DNA of 64,000 bases from Sporosarcina sp. ANT_H38 (GCF_008369195.1 NZ_VOBC01000001.1:1054001-1118000); one strand, 5' to 3'. Shown: positions 8,231 through 18,424, counted from the stretch's first letter. A program made the numbers and translations. The notes: generated by a model not told the origin, from the letters alone.

Positions 8231-9043
8231 TTAATGAAAAGTATCATTGTTTTCTTCACTAGTGATCCGTTCTGGGTGGGTATACAAGTTAAATGAGTTT
8301 TGTCGTATAAATCCGACAGTCGTAATACCTAATTCTTCTGCAAGTGTTAGAGCGAGTTCAGTAGGTGCTGATTTTGAAAGTACCATTGAACACCCGATTT
8401 TTGCTACTTTCAATAAAATCTCCGATGAAATACGCCCACTGAACACAATTACTTTGTCCCGAACTGGAATAGTATGTTTCAAACAGTGACCATAGATTTT
8501 ATCCAACGCATTATGTCTTCCGATATCCATTCTCGACAGAACTATTCCAGTTGAGTCACAGAGCGCTGCATTATGGACGCCCCCAGTTTGATGGAACATA
8601 TCCGCTGCTTGCTCCATCTGTTCCATCAGGAAAAAGCAATCATTCGGTGTAAGAGTTAACTTGGTTTCCTTCATATTCTTTGCCGTCAATGCATCGTTGG
8701 CGAATACAAAACCTTGTCGGCTCATCCCGCAACAAGAGGTGATATAGCGCTTGTTTAACAATTTTTCGTAAAAGGGATACATCTTATCCGTTTTGATATG
8801 AACAATTCCCAATTCTTCCTGCACCCAAATGTCTTTGATGTCTTCATACTTTGGGATGACGCCTTCAGATGCCAAAAAACCGACCACCATGTCTTCGATG
8901 TATTCGGGTGAACAAACGATAGTCGCGAATTCTTGATCATTGATTTTAATTGTAACGGGGTGTTCGACTACAATCCGGTCTTCCTTTTTTGTGAAAGTTC
9001 CGGTTGAATATCGAAAAATAGTTCGTTTCTTATCTTGTTCCAT
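8231..9043 (-). CDS. fdhD: Formate dehydrogenase accessory sulfurtransferase FdhD
   Basis: FdhD moves sulfur from a cysteine desulfurase to the molybdenum (bis-MGD) cofactor, and formate dehydrogenase is inactive without it. The 270-residue protein carries the diagnostic Cys loop TSCCGMSRQG, the motif TGGVHNAAL, the MDIGRHNALDKIYG segment and FSGRISSEIL. The start was placed at MEQDKK because GGGAGGT lies seven bases before that ATG; a 29-codon in-frame extension reaches into the GC-rich leader and is unlikely to be translated. It is divergent from the formate dehydrogenase gene it serves. Confidence 0.95.
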   Translation of the reverse strand: MEQDKKRTIFRYSTGTFTKKEDRIVVEHPVTIKINDQEFATIVCSPEYIEDMVVGFLASEGVIPKYEDIKDIWVQEELGIVHIKTDKMYPFYEKLLNKRYITSCCGMSRQGFVFANDALTAKNMKETKLTLTPNDCFFLMEQMEQAADMFHQTGGVHNAALCDSTGIVLSRMDIGRHNALDKIYGHCLKHTIPVRDKVIVFSGRISSEILLKVAKIGCSMVLSKSAPTELALTLAEELGITTVGFIRQNSFNLYTHPERITSEENNDTFH

Positions 9044-9352
9044 CCGCTTTACCTCCCTGAATTCGGTATGTATTTGAACACAGCGTTGGCGCCATCCAGG
9101 GGTAGCCGAAACGGTATTCAATGGAATCATTTCTCTAACATATATAGATTGTGTATTCTTATTAATTGGAATATAATGATAGTTAAGTGGACGTACACTA
9201 TTAACTACTGTGGCGTTTTAATATTTTAAGAGAAAATAAGTAATGATACTATAACACGTCTTATATGAAGACTATTCCACTATGAAAGGGCACTTGTCAA
9301 GTCGGTGTGTTTTTTTATAGTGGTTTTTATTTATAAAAAAGGAGGCGCTTAC
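9044..9352. promoter_or_regulatory. Divergent control region between fdhD and fdhF
   Basis: This 309-base gap must hold both promoters. Its fdhD side (about 9060-9125) is clearly more GC-rich than the surroundings and contains the palindrome GGCGCC and the matching segments CGGCTACCCC / GGGTAGCCG on opposite strands. That hints at a structured leader on the fdhD transcript, possibly responding to molybdenum cofactor, but the known Moco-motif consensus could not be matched by eye. Confidence 0.3.
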
Positions 9353-12289
9353 TTGCGTATCAAGATTAACGATTCGGGTTATGACTTCGTGGAAGGCAAG
9401 ACGATTCTTGAGGTGATCAATCAATATCAAATCTCTCATCCGCAAATATGCTACTTACCTGAAGTGGACCCGATTGAGACGTGTGATACGTGTATATTGG
9501 AAGTGGATGGTCGACTAGTACGTGCCTGTTCAACAAAAGCAGTTTCTGGAATGAATGTAGCACTTTCTTCTACTCGGGCTAAGGAAGCACAGACAGAGGC
9601 TATGGATCGAATTCTTGAAAATCACCTGTTGTATTGTACAGTGTGTGACAACAACAATGGTAACTGCAAAATACATAATACCGTGGATATGATGGGAATT
9701 GAACATCAAAAATATCCGTATGAACCAAAATGTACACAAGAAAGTGTTGATTTTACACATCCGTTTTACCGTTACGACCCGAATCAATGCATTGCCTGCG
9801 GCCAGTGTGTAGAAGTGTGTCAAAACCTACAGGTAAATGAAACCTTATCGATTGATTGGGAGAGGGATCGTCCAATTGTTCTATGGGATGGGGGAGCGAA
9901 AATCAATGACTCCTCCTGTGTCGGATGCGGGCACTGTGTTACCGTTTGTCCATGCAATGCGCTGATGGAAAAATCAATGCTTGGTGAAGCTGGATTCATG
10001 ACCGGACTAAAAGAGCAAATTCTGTCGCCAATGATCGAACTTGTCAAAGAGGTAGAGCCTGGCTATAGCGGGATTATGGCTATTTCCGATGCTGAATCCG
10101 CGATGCGCGATACGAGGACAAAGAAAACGAAAACAGTTTGTACATTCTGCGGTGTTGGTTGTTCTTTTGAAGTGTGGACAAAGGACCGGAAGATATTAAA
10201 AATCCAGCCCGTATCAGATGCACCAGTAAATGCGATTTCAACGTGTGTAAAAGGGAAGTTCGGTTGGGATTTCGTCAACAGCGAAGAACGAATTACGACA
10301 CCACTTATTCGAAAAGGCGATTCTTTTGTAGAAGCTACATGGGAAGAAGCTCTCGATCTCGTTGCTTTAAAGCTCGGTACAACCAAAAAAGAGCATGGAA
10401 AAGAAGCTATCGGTATCATTTCATCTTCGAAGATTACAAATGAGGAAAACTATGTCATTCAAAAGTTAGCCCGCCAAGTATTTGAAACAAATAACGTTGA
10501 TAACTGTTCACGCTATTGTCAGTCTCCAGCGACAGACGGTCTATTCCGTACAGTTGGGATGGGTGGAGACGCTGGAACCATCAAAGATATAGCTAAAGCG
10601 GGACTTGTCATTATTGTTGGAGCTAACCCAGCTGAGGGACATCCAGTTCTTGCCACTCGTGTGAAGCGTGCACATAAGTTGAATGGGCAAAAATTGATTG
10701 TCGCTGACTTACGGAGAAACGAAATGGCTGATCGCTCCGATATCTTTATAAGTCCTAAGCAAGGGACCGACCAAGTATGGCTCATGGCGGTGACAAAATA
10801 CATGATTGATAAGGGATGGCATGATCAGTCGTTTATTGATGAAAACGTTCATTATTTGGATGAATTCAAAGATGTACTTCTACAATATACACTCGACTAT
10901 GCTGAAAAAGTATGTGGTATATCAAAAGATATGCTAATCAAGACAGCAGAAATGATTCGTGATGCAGACGGTACTTGTATTCTTTGGGGAATGGGTGTCA
11001 CACAAAATACCGGTGGATCAGACACTTCAGCTGCAATATCTAATTTGTTGCTTGCGACAGGTAATTATCGACGCCCTGGTGCAGGAGCCTATCCGCTGCG
11101 AGGGCATAATAATGTACAGGGTGCATGTGATATGGGATCACTACCGGGATGGCTTCCAGGTTATCAACATGTTACTGATGATTTGGCCCGTCAGAAATTC
11201 GAAAAGGCATACGGTGTGAAAATCGATAATAAGCCTGGTCTTGATAATATTCAGATGCTGCATTCGATCGATGATGGAATCATGAAAGCTATGTATATAG
11301 TCGGTGAGGATATGGCGCTCGTCGATTCTAATTCGAACTACGTACATGATGTCTTGTCTAAACTCGAATTTCTTGTTGTGCAGGATATTTTCTTCTCAAG
11401 AACGGCTCAATATGCGGATGTCATTTTACCCGCGGTTCCATCGCTTGAAAAAGACGGTACGTTTACAAATACGGAGAGACGCGTGCAACGTTTGTACAAA
11501 GCTCTTCCGGAATTAGGCAACGCAAAGGCGGACTGGTGGATTGTTCAGGAAATCGCTAACCGTCTCGGTGCAGATTGGAACTACAGACATCCAGGTGAGA
11601 TTTTTGCAGAAATGGCGAGTCTATCACCATTATTTAGTCAAGCAGATTATAGCGTGATGAAAGGCTGGGACAGCTTCTTATGGGGTAGTTTGGATGGTAA
11701 AAGCACACCGTTATTATACGAGGACGGATTTAACTTCCCGGATAAAAAAGCACGTTTCGCCCTGTCTGACTGGGTGCCACCCGTAGAATTTCCAGAAGAG
11801 TATGATCTCCATATTAATAACGGACGCTTACTTGAACATTTCCACGAAGGTAATATGACGAATAAATCGGATGGAATTCAGGAGAAAGTACCAGAGGTTT
11901 TCGTTGAGGTTTCACCGGAACTTGCGAAAGAGCGTGGCGTGTTAAGCGGATCCCTTGTACGCCTGATTTCGCCATACGGTTCTTTGAAGCTTCCGGCACT
12001 TGTAACGGACCGTGTGAAGAAAAATGAATTATTCTTGCCGATGAATTCGGTTGAAAAAGAATCAGCTATTAACTTCCTAACTGGGCCAGCTGTAGATCAC
12101 CGAACGAACACACCTGCTTATAAGCAGACACGGGTGCGAATGGAAGTACTTCGAAAAGACGGTAAAAACCCGTTGCCAAAGTCGAACCATCGTAATAAAA
12201 AGCGTAACCCTCAAAATGGTGTGGAAGTGGATCAGAAATGGGCGCGTCCTGAATATGTACATTTGACTGAGCATTTGAAAGAAAGGTGA
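9353..12289 (+). CDS. fdhF: Formate dehydrogenase alpha subunit (FdhF/YrhE type, Cys enzyme)
   Basis: This molybdenum enzyme oxidises formate to CO2. The start is a TTG at 9353 behind AAGGAGG; the 16-codon upstream extension is rejected. The 978 residues match B. subtilis YrhE in length. Domains in order: a 2Fe-2S ferredoxin (C33, C44, C47, C59), a His-Cys [4Fe-4S] segment around YCTVCDNNNGNC, two 4Fe-4S motifs (CIACGQCVEVC; CVGCGHCVTVC), the catalytic Fe4S4 domain (TVCTFCGVGC), the bis-MGD core and a C-terminal dinucleotide-binding domain. The active-site residue appears to be Cys389 in CSRYCQSPATDG rather than selenocysteine. The DUF1641 gene follows four bases after a GAAAGGTGA ribosome site. 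A separate diaphorase subunit is not seen nearby. Confidence 0.95.
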   Translation: MRIKINDSGYDFVEGKTILEVINQYQISHPQICYLPEVDPIETCDTCILEVDGRLVRACSTKAVSGMNVALSSTRAKEAQTEAMDRILENHLLYCTVCDNNNGNCKIHNTVDMMGIEHQKYPYEPKCTQESVDFTHPFYRYDPNQCIACGQCVEVCQNLQVNETLSIDWERDRPIVLWDGGAKINDSSCVGCGHCVTVCPCNALMEKSMLGEAGFMTGLKEQILSPMIELVKEVEPGYSGIMAISDAESAMRDTRTKKTKTVCTFCGVGCSFEVWTKDRKILKIQPVSDAPVNAISTCVKGKFGWDFVNSEERITTPLIRKGDSFVEATWEEALDLVALKLGTTKKEHGKEAIGIISSSKITNEENYVIQKLARQVFETNNVDNCSRYCQSPATDGLFRTVGMGGDAGTIKDIAKAGLVIIVGANPAEGHPVLATRVKRAHKLNGQKLIVADLRRNEMADRSDIFISPKQGTDQVWLMAVTKYMIDKGWHDQSFIDENVHYLDEFKDVLLQYTLDYAEKVCGISKDMLIKTAEMIRDADGTCILWGMGVTQNTGGSDTSAAISNLLLATGNYRRPGAGAYPLRGHNNVQGACDMGSLPGWLPGYQHVTDDLARQKFEKAYGVKIDNKPGLDNIQMLHSIDDGIMKAMYIVGEDMALVDSNSNYVHDVLSKLEFLVVQDIFFSRTAQYADVILPAVPSLEKDGTFTNTERRVQRLYKALPELGNAKADWWIVQEIANRLGADWNYRHPGEIFAEMASLSPLFSQADYSVMKGWDSFLWGSLDGKSTPLLYEDGFNFPDKKARFALSDWVPPVEFPEEYDLHINNGRLLEHFHEGNMTNKSDGIQEKVPEVFVEVSPELAKERGVLSGSLVRLISPYGSLKLPALVTDRVKKNELFLPMNSVEKESAINFLTGPAVDHRTNTPAYKQTRVRMEVLRKDGKNPLPKSNHRNKKRNPQNGVEVDQKWARPEYVHLTEHLKER

Positions 12290-12295
12290 TATTTG

Positions 12296-12772
12296 ATGGC
12301 AGTACCGATAACTTCTATTAAAAAGACAGAACTGACACCAGAAGAACTCAAACAGAAGAAATTAGGGGAGTTGCAGTCATTGATTGCTGAGCAAGACCAG
12401 GCCCTTAATAAAATATTTGAAATCACTGGAGAATTGGATGGTGCGGGAGTTTTTGACGCGTTGAAGGCAATGGTTAAAGCGAAGGATGATATCGCCCAAA
12501 TTGCGGTTGATCAAGCGTCCCGTGAGCCCATGGTCAATATTATCAACCATGTGCTAAATGCATCAGGAGTGATTGCTTCAATTGACCCTGATGTAACTGC
12601 TAGGCTTGGTGCTAGCGTCAAAAGGGGGCTTAACGAAGCAGAACTTTATGGGGGAAACGGGCAAAAAGTAAGTATTTTTCAGTTGATGACTGCATTAAAC
12701 GATACCGATATAAACCGTGCTGTAAAATTCGGGTTGGATTTTTTGAAAGGTATGGGAAAAGAGTTGAAATAG
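12296..12772 (+). CDS. DUF1641 protein, partner of formate dehydrogenase (YrhD-like)
   Basis: The 158-residue protein lies right behind the formate dehydrogenase gene, like yrhD behind yrhE in B. subtilis. It has the DUF1641 pattern: a Lys/Glu-rich N-terminal helix, then LDGAGVFDALKAMVKAKDD and a C-terminal LMTALNDTDINRAVKFGLDFLK. The ATG at 12296 is preferred over the TTG at 12293. The family is widely linked to formate dehydrogenases and is thought to be an accessory or electron-transfer-related subunit; the molecular role is not established. Translational coupling to fdhF is likely. Confidence 0.85.
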   Translation: MAVPITSIKKTELTPEELKQKKLGELQSLIAEQDQALNKIFEITGELDGAGVFDALKAMVKAKDDIAQIAVDQASREPMVNIINHVLNASGVIASIDPDVTARLGASVKRGLNEAELYGGNGQKVSIFQLMTALNDTDINRAVKFGLDFLKGMGKELK

Positions 12773-12890
12773 AACAAAAGCTTCAGCGCGTGTTCAGCCT
12801 CGACAAGCGTTGTAGCCTAGACGTGAAATCGACATGTTAGAGTTAGATACTGTACGATATAATAAAATTTCAAAAGCGAAAATAAGATGC

Positions 12891-12927
12891 CGAGTTCAAA
12901 AACAGTTCATGGCTGTTTTTGAACTCG
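12891..12927. terminator. Perfect 15-bp inverted repeat after the fdh operon
   Basis: The arms CGAGTTCAAAAACAG (12891-12905) and 12913-12927 pair perfectly around a 7-base loop. The T-run lies inside the stem, not after it, so termination is likely but less certain. It sits between the convergent fdh operon and the DUF1540 gene. Confidence 0.55.
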
Positions 12928-12984
12928 ACCATTTTAGTTACAAGGACTCAACATATTAAATGTTAGTCTGGAACCAGGTACATC

Positions 12985-13140
12985 TCAATCTCTTGGCGCG
13001 AATGTTTTACAATCTGTTTCTTCACTACTCGTTGCCTGTTTACCTTTTTTGCTTACTACATAAATAGAACTCGCCTTACATTTGTTTCCGGGACCCCAAT
13101 ACTTACAGTTATTCACTTCACAAAGAATTACTTGAGACAT
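12985..13140 (-). CDS. DUF1540 small cysteine-rich protein
   Basis: This 51-residue protein has the DUF1540 Cys spacing: ILCEVNNCKYW near the start, then GNKCKASSI, and TDCKTFAPRD at the end. The four cysteines probably bind a metal. Members of this family are common in spore-forming Firmicutes and have no established function. The start (MSQVIL) is set by a perfect AAAGGAGGTGTGATACT leader; the 22-codon extension upstream is discarded. Confidence 0.88.
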   Translation of the reverse strand: MSQVILCEVNNCKYWGPGNKCKASSIYVVSKKGKQATSSEETDCKTFAPRD

Positions 13141-13279
13141 AGTATCACACCTCCTTTTTGTTATGATGAACAACATCGAGGGGATTGATACTTTATATTT
13201 TAACAAAGCAACATAACGTTACAAATACATTAGCAATGAAAATAAGCTTTGTACATAAAAGACCAGTACTAATCTGTGT

Positions 13280-13702
13280 TTATTGCATATTAGAGTTTTT
13301 TCGTCGAAAATGCCATTGTTGATATTGAAAGCGGATGAAACAGCCTACACAGAACCCAAGAATTGCGATGAGTGCAGCTAAACCAACCATGATTGTAGTG
13401 GCATTAAATAATATAGACCAATGCATTAAAGAACTTACACTTGCGGTGAAAAGAAATCCAACTGCCAAGCATTGGTTAAATCTTAATTGTGCGTAGTCTT
13501 CTTGGGGATATTGATTAGCAGGCTTAGTTAAAAATCGTTTAACGAATATTAAAATAGGATGGAATCCCGTCACTAAACTAGAAAGGTTTGCGATTAGTGG
13601 AATGAGTAGTATCCAAGCCGATTGTGTCAGAAGTGCAATAATTACAGATAGGAAAATTGTCCATTGATTCGCGAGGACTAAAGGTTTAGGAATTGTTTTC
13701 AT
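13280..13702 (-). CDS. DUF4395 integral membrane protein
   Basis: The 140-residue protein has four hydrophobic segments (about residues 15-40, 43-55, 75-92 and 98-125). It shows the family's short N-terminal PKPLVLANQ motif, the central RFNQCLAVGFLF segment and a GFCVGCF Cys pair near the C-terminal end. DUF4395 proteins occur in many Bacillales and Actinobacteria, often beside thiol-redox proteins, but their role is unknown. It is a single gene here. Confidence 0.8.
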   Translation of the reverse strand: MKTIPKPLVLANQWTIFLSVIIALLTQSAWILLIPLIANLSSLVTGFHPILIFVKRFLTKPANQYPQEDYAQLRFNQCLAVGFLFTASVSSLMHWSILFNATTIMVGLAALIAILGFCVGCFIRFQYQQWHFRRKNSNMQ

Positions 13703-14243
13703 TATATACCCTACTATTCTAATTGGATTTTAATTAATTATATGTTTAATCCGTGTAAATGTATACCAGTAAAGCGAATTAGTATGTGGAGCATCACTGA
13801 CTATAGGCTAATTTCATGTTGCAATTCTAGTGTTTTTGAGTGGTTTAATTTTGTTATTGATGAAAAAAATCACTAGTTTTAATTAGCCAATGCTAACGAC
13901 AAAACAACATGATAAAACTGTCGTGATTATTTTAGCCGAAAGTGAGCCGGAAACGCATTCGTCCAAATGAAGACTTTTGCGCCTAGCTTATCAGTATGTT
14001 ATGCAAGAAAATGGTTAATCATCAGACGTGGGGAAATTTGAAACATTACTTTATATACTTTTATGAGTATTAGGTAGAGTGAAACCGATGATAACTCTTC
14101 GATTGCAGGTAGACAAAGGACCAGAAACATTTAATAAAATGGTCAATATGGAGGTTTTCGGGTTGAATGTTCTTTTCTATCCTGAGTCAAAATGATAAGC
14201 TAGTTAAGTAAGTATTTATTTATTATTAAAGGGGCCGATTAAA
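13703..14243. promoter_or_regulatory. Upstream region of ptsHI
   Basis: This 541-base region should carry the ptsHI promoter. I could not fix convincing -35/-10 boxes. A 35-codon frame at 14088-14195 (starting MITLRLQVDKG) is visible but has only a weak GAGTGAAA ribosome site, so it is not called as a gene. No ptsG-type antiterminator hairpin was recognised. Confidence 0.3.
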
Positions 14244-14510
14244 ATGGTTGAAAAACAATTTACAGTTACGGATGCGCAGGGAATTCATGCACGACCTGCA
14301 TCGATATTAGTAAGTACTGCAACCAAATTCAAATCCGATGTAACCTTGATTCACAAGGGGAATAACGTCAATTTAAAATCAATATTGGGCGTAATGTCTT
14401 TAGGAATCGGTATAGATGAAGAATTTATAATTAGTGCCAATGGAATAGACGAACAAGATGCACTAAATGCACTTGAAGAAGCGCTAATAAACGGAGGATT
14501 GACTAACTAA
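14244..14510 (+). CDS. ptsH: Phosphocarrier protein HPr
   Basis: HPr passes phosphate from enzyme I to sugar-specific EIIA/EIIB proteins of the PTS. In Firmicutes it also acts in catabolite control after Ser46 phosphorylation. The 88-residue protein has the active-site His15 in GIHARPAS and the regulatory Ser46 in [12 protein letters not shown]. The AAGGGG ribosome site is in place. It overlaps ptsI by one base (TAATG), which implies translational coupling. Confidence 0.97.
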   Translation: MVEKQFTVTDAQGIHARPASILVSTATKFKSDVTLIHKGNNVNLKSILGVMSLGIGIDEEFIISANGIDEQDALNALEEALINGGLTN

Positions 14511-16225
14511 TGAGCCTACTTCATGGAATTTCTGCTTCAAATGGAATTGCGATCGCAAAAGCATATCGTTTTGTTGAGCCAGATTTATCTTTTAGAAAAA
14601 AAACGATTGAAGATATTCCAGAAGAACTTGCACGTCTACAATCTGCTATCTCTATTTCGAAAAGTGAATTGGAATCGATTCGTGATACTGCTAATAAAGA
14701 ACTAGGTGCAGAAGAAGCTGCTATCTTTGACGCACATATATTAGTATTGCTTGATCCGGAGCTACTTACTTCAATTGAAGAAAAAATTAAAACTGATCTT
14801 GTGAATGCTGAATATGCACTCAAAGAAACGTCAGATATGTTTATTATGATGTTTGAACAAATGGATAATGAATATATGAGAGAACGGGCAGCAGACATTC
14901 GTGATGTTGCAAAACGCTTGCTGTCACATTTGCTAAATGTTGCAATTATGAATCCAAGCATGATTACTGAAAAGGTAATTATTATCGCTGAAGATTTAAC
15001 ACCATCAGACACAGCTCAGTTAAATCGTGAATTTGTAAAAGGTTTTACTACAAATATTGGCGGGAAAACTTCACACTCAGCGATTATGGCGCGAACTTTG
15101 GAAATACCTGCGGTTGTAGGAACGAAGGAAGCGACAAAGCTTATTCAGGATGGTGACATCATCATTGTCGATGGTTTTAAAGGAGAGGTTCTTATTAATC
15201 CTACTTCTGATGTCATTGCTACATATGAAAAAGTACAATTGAAGTATGAGCAGCAAAAGGTGGAATGGGCAAAGTTAGTGGATGAAAAAACAACCACTGC
15301 TGATGGACACCATGTAGAATTGGCTGCAAATATTGGCACACCAGAAGATTTAGAGGGAGTTATCAAAAATGGTGGGGAAGGTGTCGGACTTTACAGAACT
15401 GAATTTTTGTATATGGGTAAAGCTCAACTTCCCACCGAAGAAGAACAGTTTAATGCTTATAAGAAGGTCCTTCAGGATATGACTGGTAAACCAGTAGTAG
15501 TGCGGACCCTTGATATTGGTGGGGATAAGGAACTTCCATATTTAAATCTCCCTAAAGAAATGAATCCATTCCTAGGTCTTCGAGCTATTCGGTTATGTTT
15601 AGAAGAGCAAGATATTTTCCGGACGCAATTAAGAGCTCTCTTAAGAGCGAGTTCATTTGGCAATTTAAAGATTATGTTCCCAATGATTGCAACCTTGGAT
15701 GAATTTCGTCGCGCGAAAGGCATTTTAGAAGAGGTTAAACAAGATCTACTATCTTCTAACATACATGTTGCAGATAACATTGAGGTTGGCATAATGGTAG
15801 AAATCCCATCTACTGCAATTTTAGCAGATCAGTTTGCGAAAGAAGTAGACTTTTTTAGTATCGGTACAAATGATTTAATCCAATATACGATGGCTGCTGA
15901 TCGCATGAATGAACGCGTTGCCTATTTATATCAGCCTTATAATCCAGCAATTCTACGGTTGGTCAAGATGGTAATTGACGCATCGCATAATGAAGGAAAA
16001 TGGACTGGCATGTGTGGAGAAATGGCGGGGGATGAAATCGCTATTCCTTTATTGGTAGGCTTAGGTCTCGATGAATTTTCAATGAGTGCCACATCTATTT
16101 TGAAGGCCCGCGCACAAATTCTGCAATTGAACAAGAGCGACGTGGTAGAGCTTGCGAATGAAGCCCTACAGATGTCAACAGCTGAAGATGTAGTTCAAGC
16201 GGTTATGAACCGCTGCAACTTATAA
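14510..16225 (+). CDS. ptsI: PTS enzyme I (phosphoenolpyruvate-protein phosphotransferase)
   Basis: Enzyme I takes phosphate from PEP and passes it to HPr. The 571-residue length is standard. The swivel domain holds the active-site His in [12 protein letters not shown]. The PEP-binding barrel shows [14 protein letters not shown], the signature [18 protein letters not shown] and the catalytic Cys in GMCGEMAGD. It follows ptsH with a one-base overlap, and an imperfect terminator hairpin lies shortly after its stop. Confidence 0.97.
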   Translation: MSLLHGISASNGIAIAKAYRFVEPDLSFRKKTIEDIPEELARLQSAISISKSELESIRDTANKELGAEEAAIFDAHILVLLDPELLTSIEEKIKTDLVNAEYALKETSDMFIMMFEQMDNEYMRERAADIRDVAKRLLSHLLNVAIMNPSMITEKVIIIAEDLTPSDTAQLNREFVKGFTTNIGGKTSHSAIMARTLEIPAVVGTKEATKLIQDGDIIIVDGFKGEVLINPTSDVIATYEKVQLKYEQQKVEWAKLVDEKTTTADGHHVELAANIGTPEDLEGVIKNGGEGVGLYRTEFLYMGKAQLPTEEEQFNAYKKVLQDMTGKPVVVRTLDIGGDKELPYLNLPKEMNPFLGLRAIRLCLEEQDIFRTQLRALLRASSFGNLKIMFPMIATLDEFRRAKGILEEVKQDLLSSNIHVADNIEVGIMVEIPSTAILADQFAKEVDFFSIGTNDLIQYTMAADRMNERVAYLYQPYNPAILRLVKMVIDASHNEGKWTGMCGEMAGDEIAIPLLVGLGLDEFSMSATSILKARAQILQLNKSDVVELANEALQMSTAEDVVQAVMNRCNL

Positions 16226-16265
16226 ATTCCATGGAATAATAAACTAAAAGAGTAAACATAAAATA

Positions 16266-16310
16266 GCAGCATCCTAGAGCGGTGTTAATCGTTTTGGGAT
16301 GTTGCCTTTA
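16266..16310 (+). terminator. Probable terminator of ptsHI
   Basis: The imperfect 10-bp stem GCAGCATCCT / GGGATGTTGC uses two G-U pairs and has a 20-base loop. CCTTTAT follows. It is weaker than other terminators in the window. Confidence 0.5.
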
Positions 16311-16488
16311 TGCATTTATTGAAAATACTCTTGTGTCAAGCTTCAACAAAGTTTTCAATTCTACAGCATTTCATTTATAGATGATTATCTAAATTACTTC
16401 TCAATGATTCTCCAATTATATTGTAAAATATAACGAACTTTGGAATTAAATTAAAAATATGAATTCATTCTGTAATGGGGGAAATAAA

Positions 16489-17271
16489 ATGACTAAAAAA
16501 ATGATTATGTTTGATATTGACGGGACTCTTTTAGACCACGATAAGAAATTACCTGCTTCTGCGAAGGAAGCGGTTAAATCTTTAAAAGAAGCAGGACATG
16601 AAGTAGCCTTTGCTACGGGTCGTGCTCCTTACTTTATTAATGATTTAAGAAAGGAATTAGAAATTGATTCATTCATATGTTTTAATGGTCAATATGTTGA
16701 AATAGAAAATGAAGTTATTTATAAGAACCCTATGGATAGAGAATTGTTAACTCATTTATCGAGTTTTTCTACATCACATAATCACCCTCTTATTTATATG
16801 GGCGCTCAATTTATGAAATCTACCTCTGGCTACCATTCTGAAATAGAAGAATCCCTCACTGCTCTTCATATTGACACTACTCAAATAGGTATGGATGCTA
16901 CTTACTATCACGATACAGAAATTTATCAAACGCTGTTGTATTGTAAAGAGAATGAAGAATCATTATATCGAAGTAATTTACAAAATTTGAACTTTATTCG
17001 TTGGCATGAATATGCGATGGATGTACTTCCACTTGGTGGCTCTAAAGCGAAGGGGATTGAAAAGTTCATTGAAAAGAAAGGGTTTACGAAAGATCAAGTC
17101 TATGCTTTTGGAGATAATTTAAATGACATTGAAATGCTTCAATATGCTGGACATAGTGTAGCGATGGGAAATGCACCTCAGGAAGTAAAAAATGTTGCAA
17201 GATATGTTACGAAAGACGTCGGTGAAGACGGAATAGCTTACGGGTTGCAAATGGTAGGATTACTATCTTAA
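16489..17271 (+). CDS. Cof-type HAD-superfamily hydrolase
   Basis: This 260-residue phosphatase of the HAD IIB (Cof) subfamily has the nucleophile motif FDIDGTLLDHD at its N-terminus. Motif II is FATGRAPY, Lys is in the GGSKAKGIEKF segment, and the acidic motif is FGDNLNDIEML. A Cof-type cap domain lies between motifs II and III. Such enzymes dephosphorylate sugar phosphates or flavin/PLP-type metabolites, and the substrate is not predictable. The start at MTKKMIMF follows GGGGGAA; the 10-codon upstream extension is not supported. A very strong terminator follows. Confidence 0.9.
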   Translation: MTKKMIMFDIDGTLLDHDKKLPASAKEAVKSLKEAGHEVAFATGRAPYFINDLRKELEIDSFICFNGQYVEIENEVIYKNPMDRELLTHLSSFSTSHNHPLIYMGAQFMKSTSGYHSEIEESLTALHIDTTQIGMDATYYHDTEIYQTLLYCKENEESLYRSNLQNLNFIRWHEYAMDVLPLGGSKAKGIEKFIEKKGFTKDQVYAFGDNLNDIEMLQYAGHSVAMGNAPQEVKNVARYVTKDVGEDGIAYGLQMVGLLS

Positions 17272-17352
17272 CCGTATGCCGACGTATTAGAGCTATTATA
17301 ATTGTATACAGGAACCAAAGTGCAGGCAGCCTGCCACTCGGAGTTCAGACGT

Positions 17353-17398
17353 GAAAACAAAAATCAGCCATTCTTATGAATGGCTGATTTTTGTTTTC
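17353..17398 (+). terminator. Very strong terminator after the HAD gene
   Basis: A perfect 21-bp stem with a four-base TTAT loop is A-rich on the left and T-rich on the right. The rest of 17272-17625 shows no gene and should contain the promoter of the LysM-3D gene. Confidence 0.85.
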
Positions 17399-17625
17399 AT
17401 TTGTACTGAATTTTTTTATCTCACAAATTATGTGATTAGTCACTGTAACTAAATAGTTAATGATGCCATGTTTTTAAAACAAATTTTAGTTGTTTGGAAA
17501 CTTGGTTTCTTTTTATTTAATTTGAATGTTTGTTTTTCAGAGATTCGGGGCAATACTTGTTTGAAACAAATTAACGATTGCAGATTAGGATAAGCTGTCG
17601 TATTTGTATATGAAGGAGGAGAATT

Positions 17626-18387
17626 TTGTTGAAAATGAAAATATTTTTATTAGCCACGCTTTTCGCACTTTCTAATTATTCAGTATCTTATGCCTCAACT
17701 CTTTCACATGCCCTAGCAAGTGGAGAGGAAATATCGTTTTCACAAACTCTTGCAAACGAAGTAGAATCAACGCTGGTTGGAGCTGAAGATAGGAATGTAC
17801 CTTTTCAGGAAGTGCTAGATAAGGAATTGAGCGTAGTTTATCCGCCAGTGGAGTTAATTCCGGAACCACAAAGTTATACGGTGGCCGAAGGAGATACTTT
17901 GTACCGAATTGCACTTAAACATAATATATCCTTGGCCTCTCTCTTGAGTTGGAACGACGTTAGAGGGGACTTGATTCACCCAGGGGATGTATTAATTGTC
18001 ACCGGAAATGGAGAAGAAATCGAAATAGTTGAATCAGAGCCAGCTACTGTTACGGCTGTATTATCGCCAAAGCCGTCGGAACCGCCTGTAAGTGAAGGGA
18101 AAGAGATGTTTGTTACAGCAACAGCATATACGGCCTACTGTACTGGCTGCTCAGGAACTACCGCTTATGGTATTGACTTACGTTCTAATCCAAATCAGAA
18201 AGTAATAGCAGTGGATCCAAAGGTTATTCCTCTCGGTACAAAAGTATGGGTGGAAGGTTATGGAGAAGCAATTGCTGGCGATACAGGAGGGGCTATTAAA
18301 GGAAATAAAATCGATGTCTTCATTCCTTCTTATAATAATGCAATGGAGTGGGGAGTCAAAAAAGTGAAACTTAAAGTACTCAATTAA
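17626..18387 (+). CDS. Secreted LysM + 3D-domain cell-wall protein (YocH-like)
   Basis: The 253-residue protein has a signal peptide (cleavage near SYAS, about residue 24) and a spacer. A LysM peptidoglycan-binding domain runs from about residues 84 to 127 (YTVAEGDTLYRIALKHNI...IHPGDVLIV). The C-terminal 3D/MltA-like domain (about 160-253) contains three conserved Asp contexts: AVDPKVIPLGTKVW, AGDTGGAIKG and IDVFI. Family members such as YocH are peptidoglycan lytic enzymes or autolysin-like proteins. Start codons TTG at 17626 or 17629 both fit the AAGGAGG site. It is flanked by terminators and probably monocistronic. Confidence 0.85.
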   Translation: MLKMKIFLLATLFALSNYSVSYASTLSHALASGEEISFSQTLANEVESTLVGAEDRNVPFQEVLDKELSVVYPPVELIPEPQSYTVAEGDTLYRIALKHNISLASLLSWNDVRGDLIHPGDVLIVTGNGEEIEIVESEPATVTAVLSPKPSEPPVSEGKEMFVTATAYTAYCTGCSGTTAYGIDLRSNPNQKVIAVDPKVIPLGTKVWVEGYGEAIAGDTGGAIKGNKIDVFIPSYNNAMEWGVKKVKLKVLN

Positions 18388-18395
18388 TAAAGAAA

Positions 18396-18424
18396 CCTGT
18401 GCAAAAATAGTGTTTTTGCACAGG
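18396..18424. terminator. Bidirectional terminator (LysM-3D gene / nspC)
   Basis: The perfect 12-bp stem CCTGTGCAAAAA with its complement has a loop of five and lies between the two convergent stop codons. Confidence 0.75.

Noticed and set aside
10500..10540. Selenocysteine in formate dehydrogenase
   Set aside because: The active-site codon is TGT (Cys), and no in-frame TGA or SECIS-like element is needed.
14088..14195. 35-codon frame upstream of ptsH
   Set aside because: Weak ribosome site and no recognisable pattern; left as an unproven frame.
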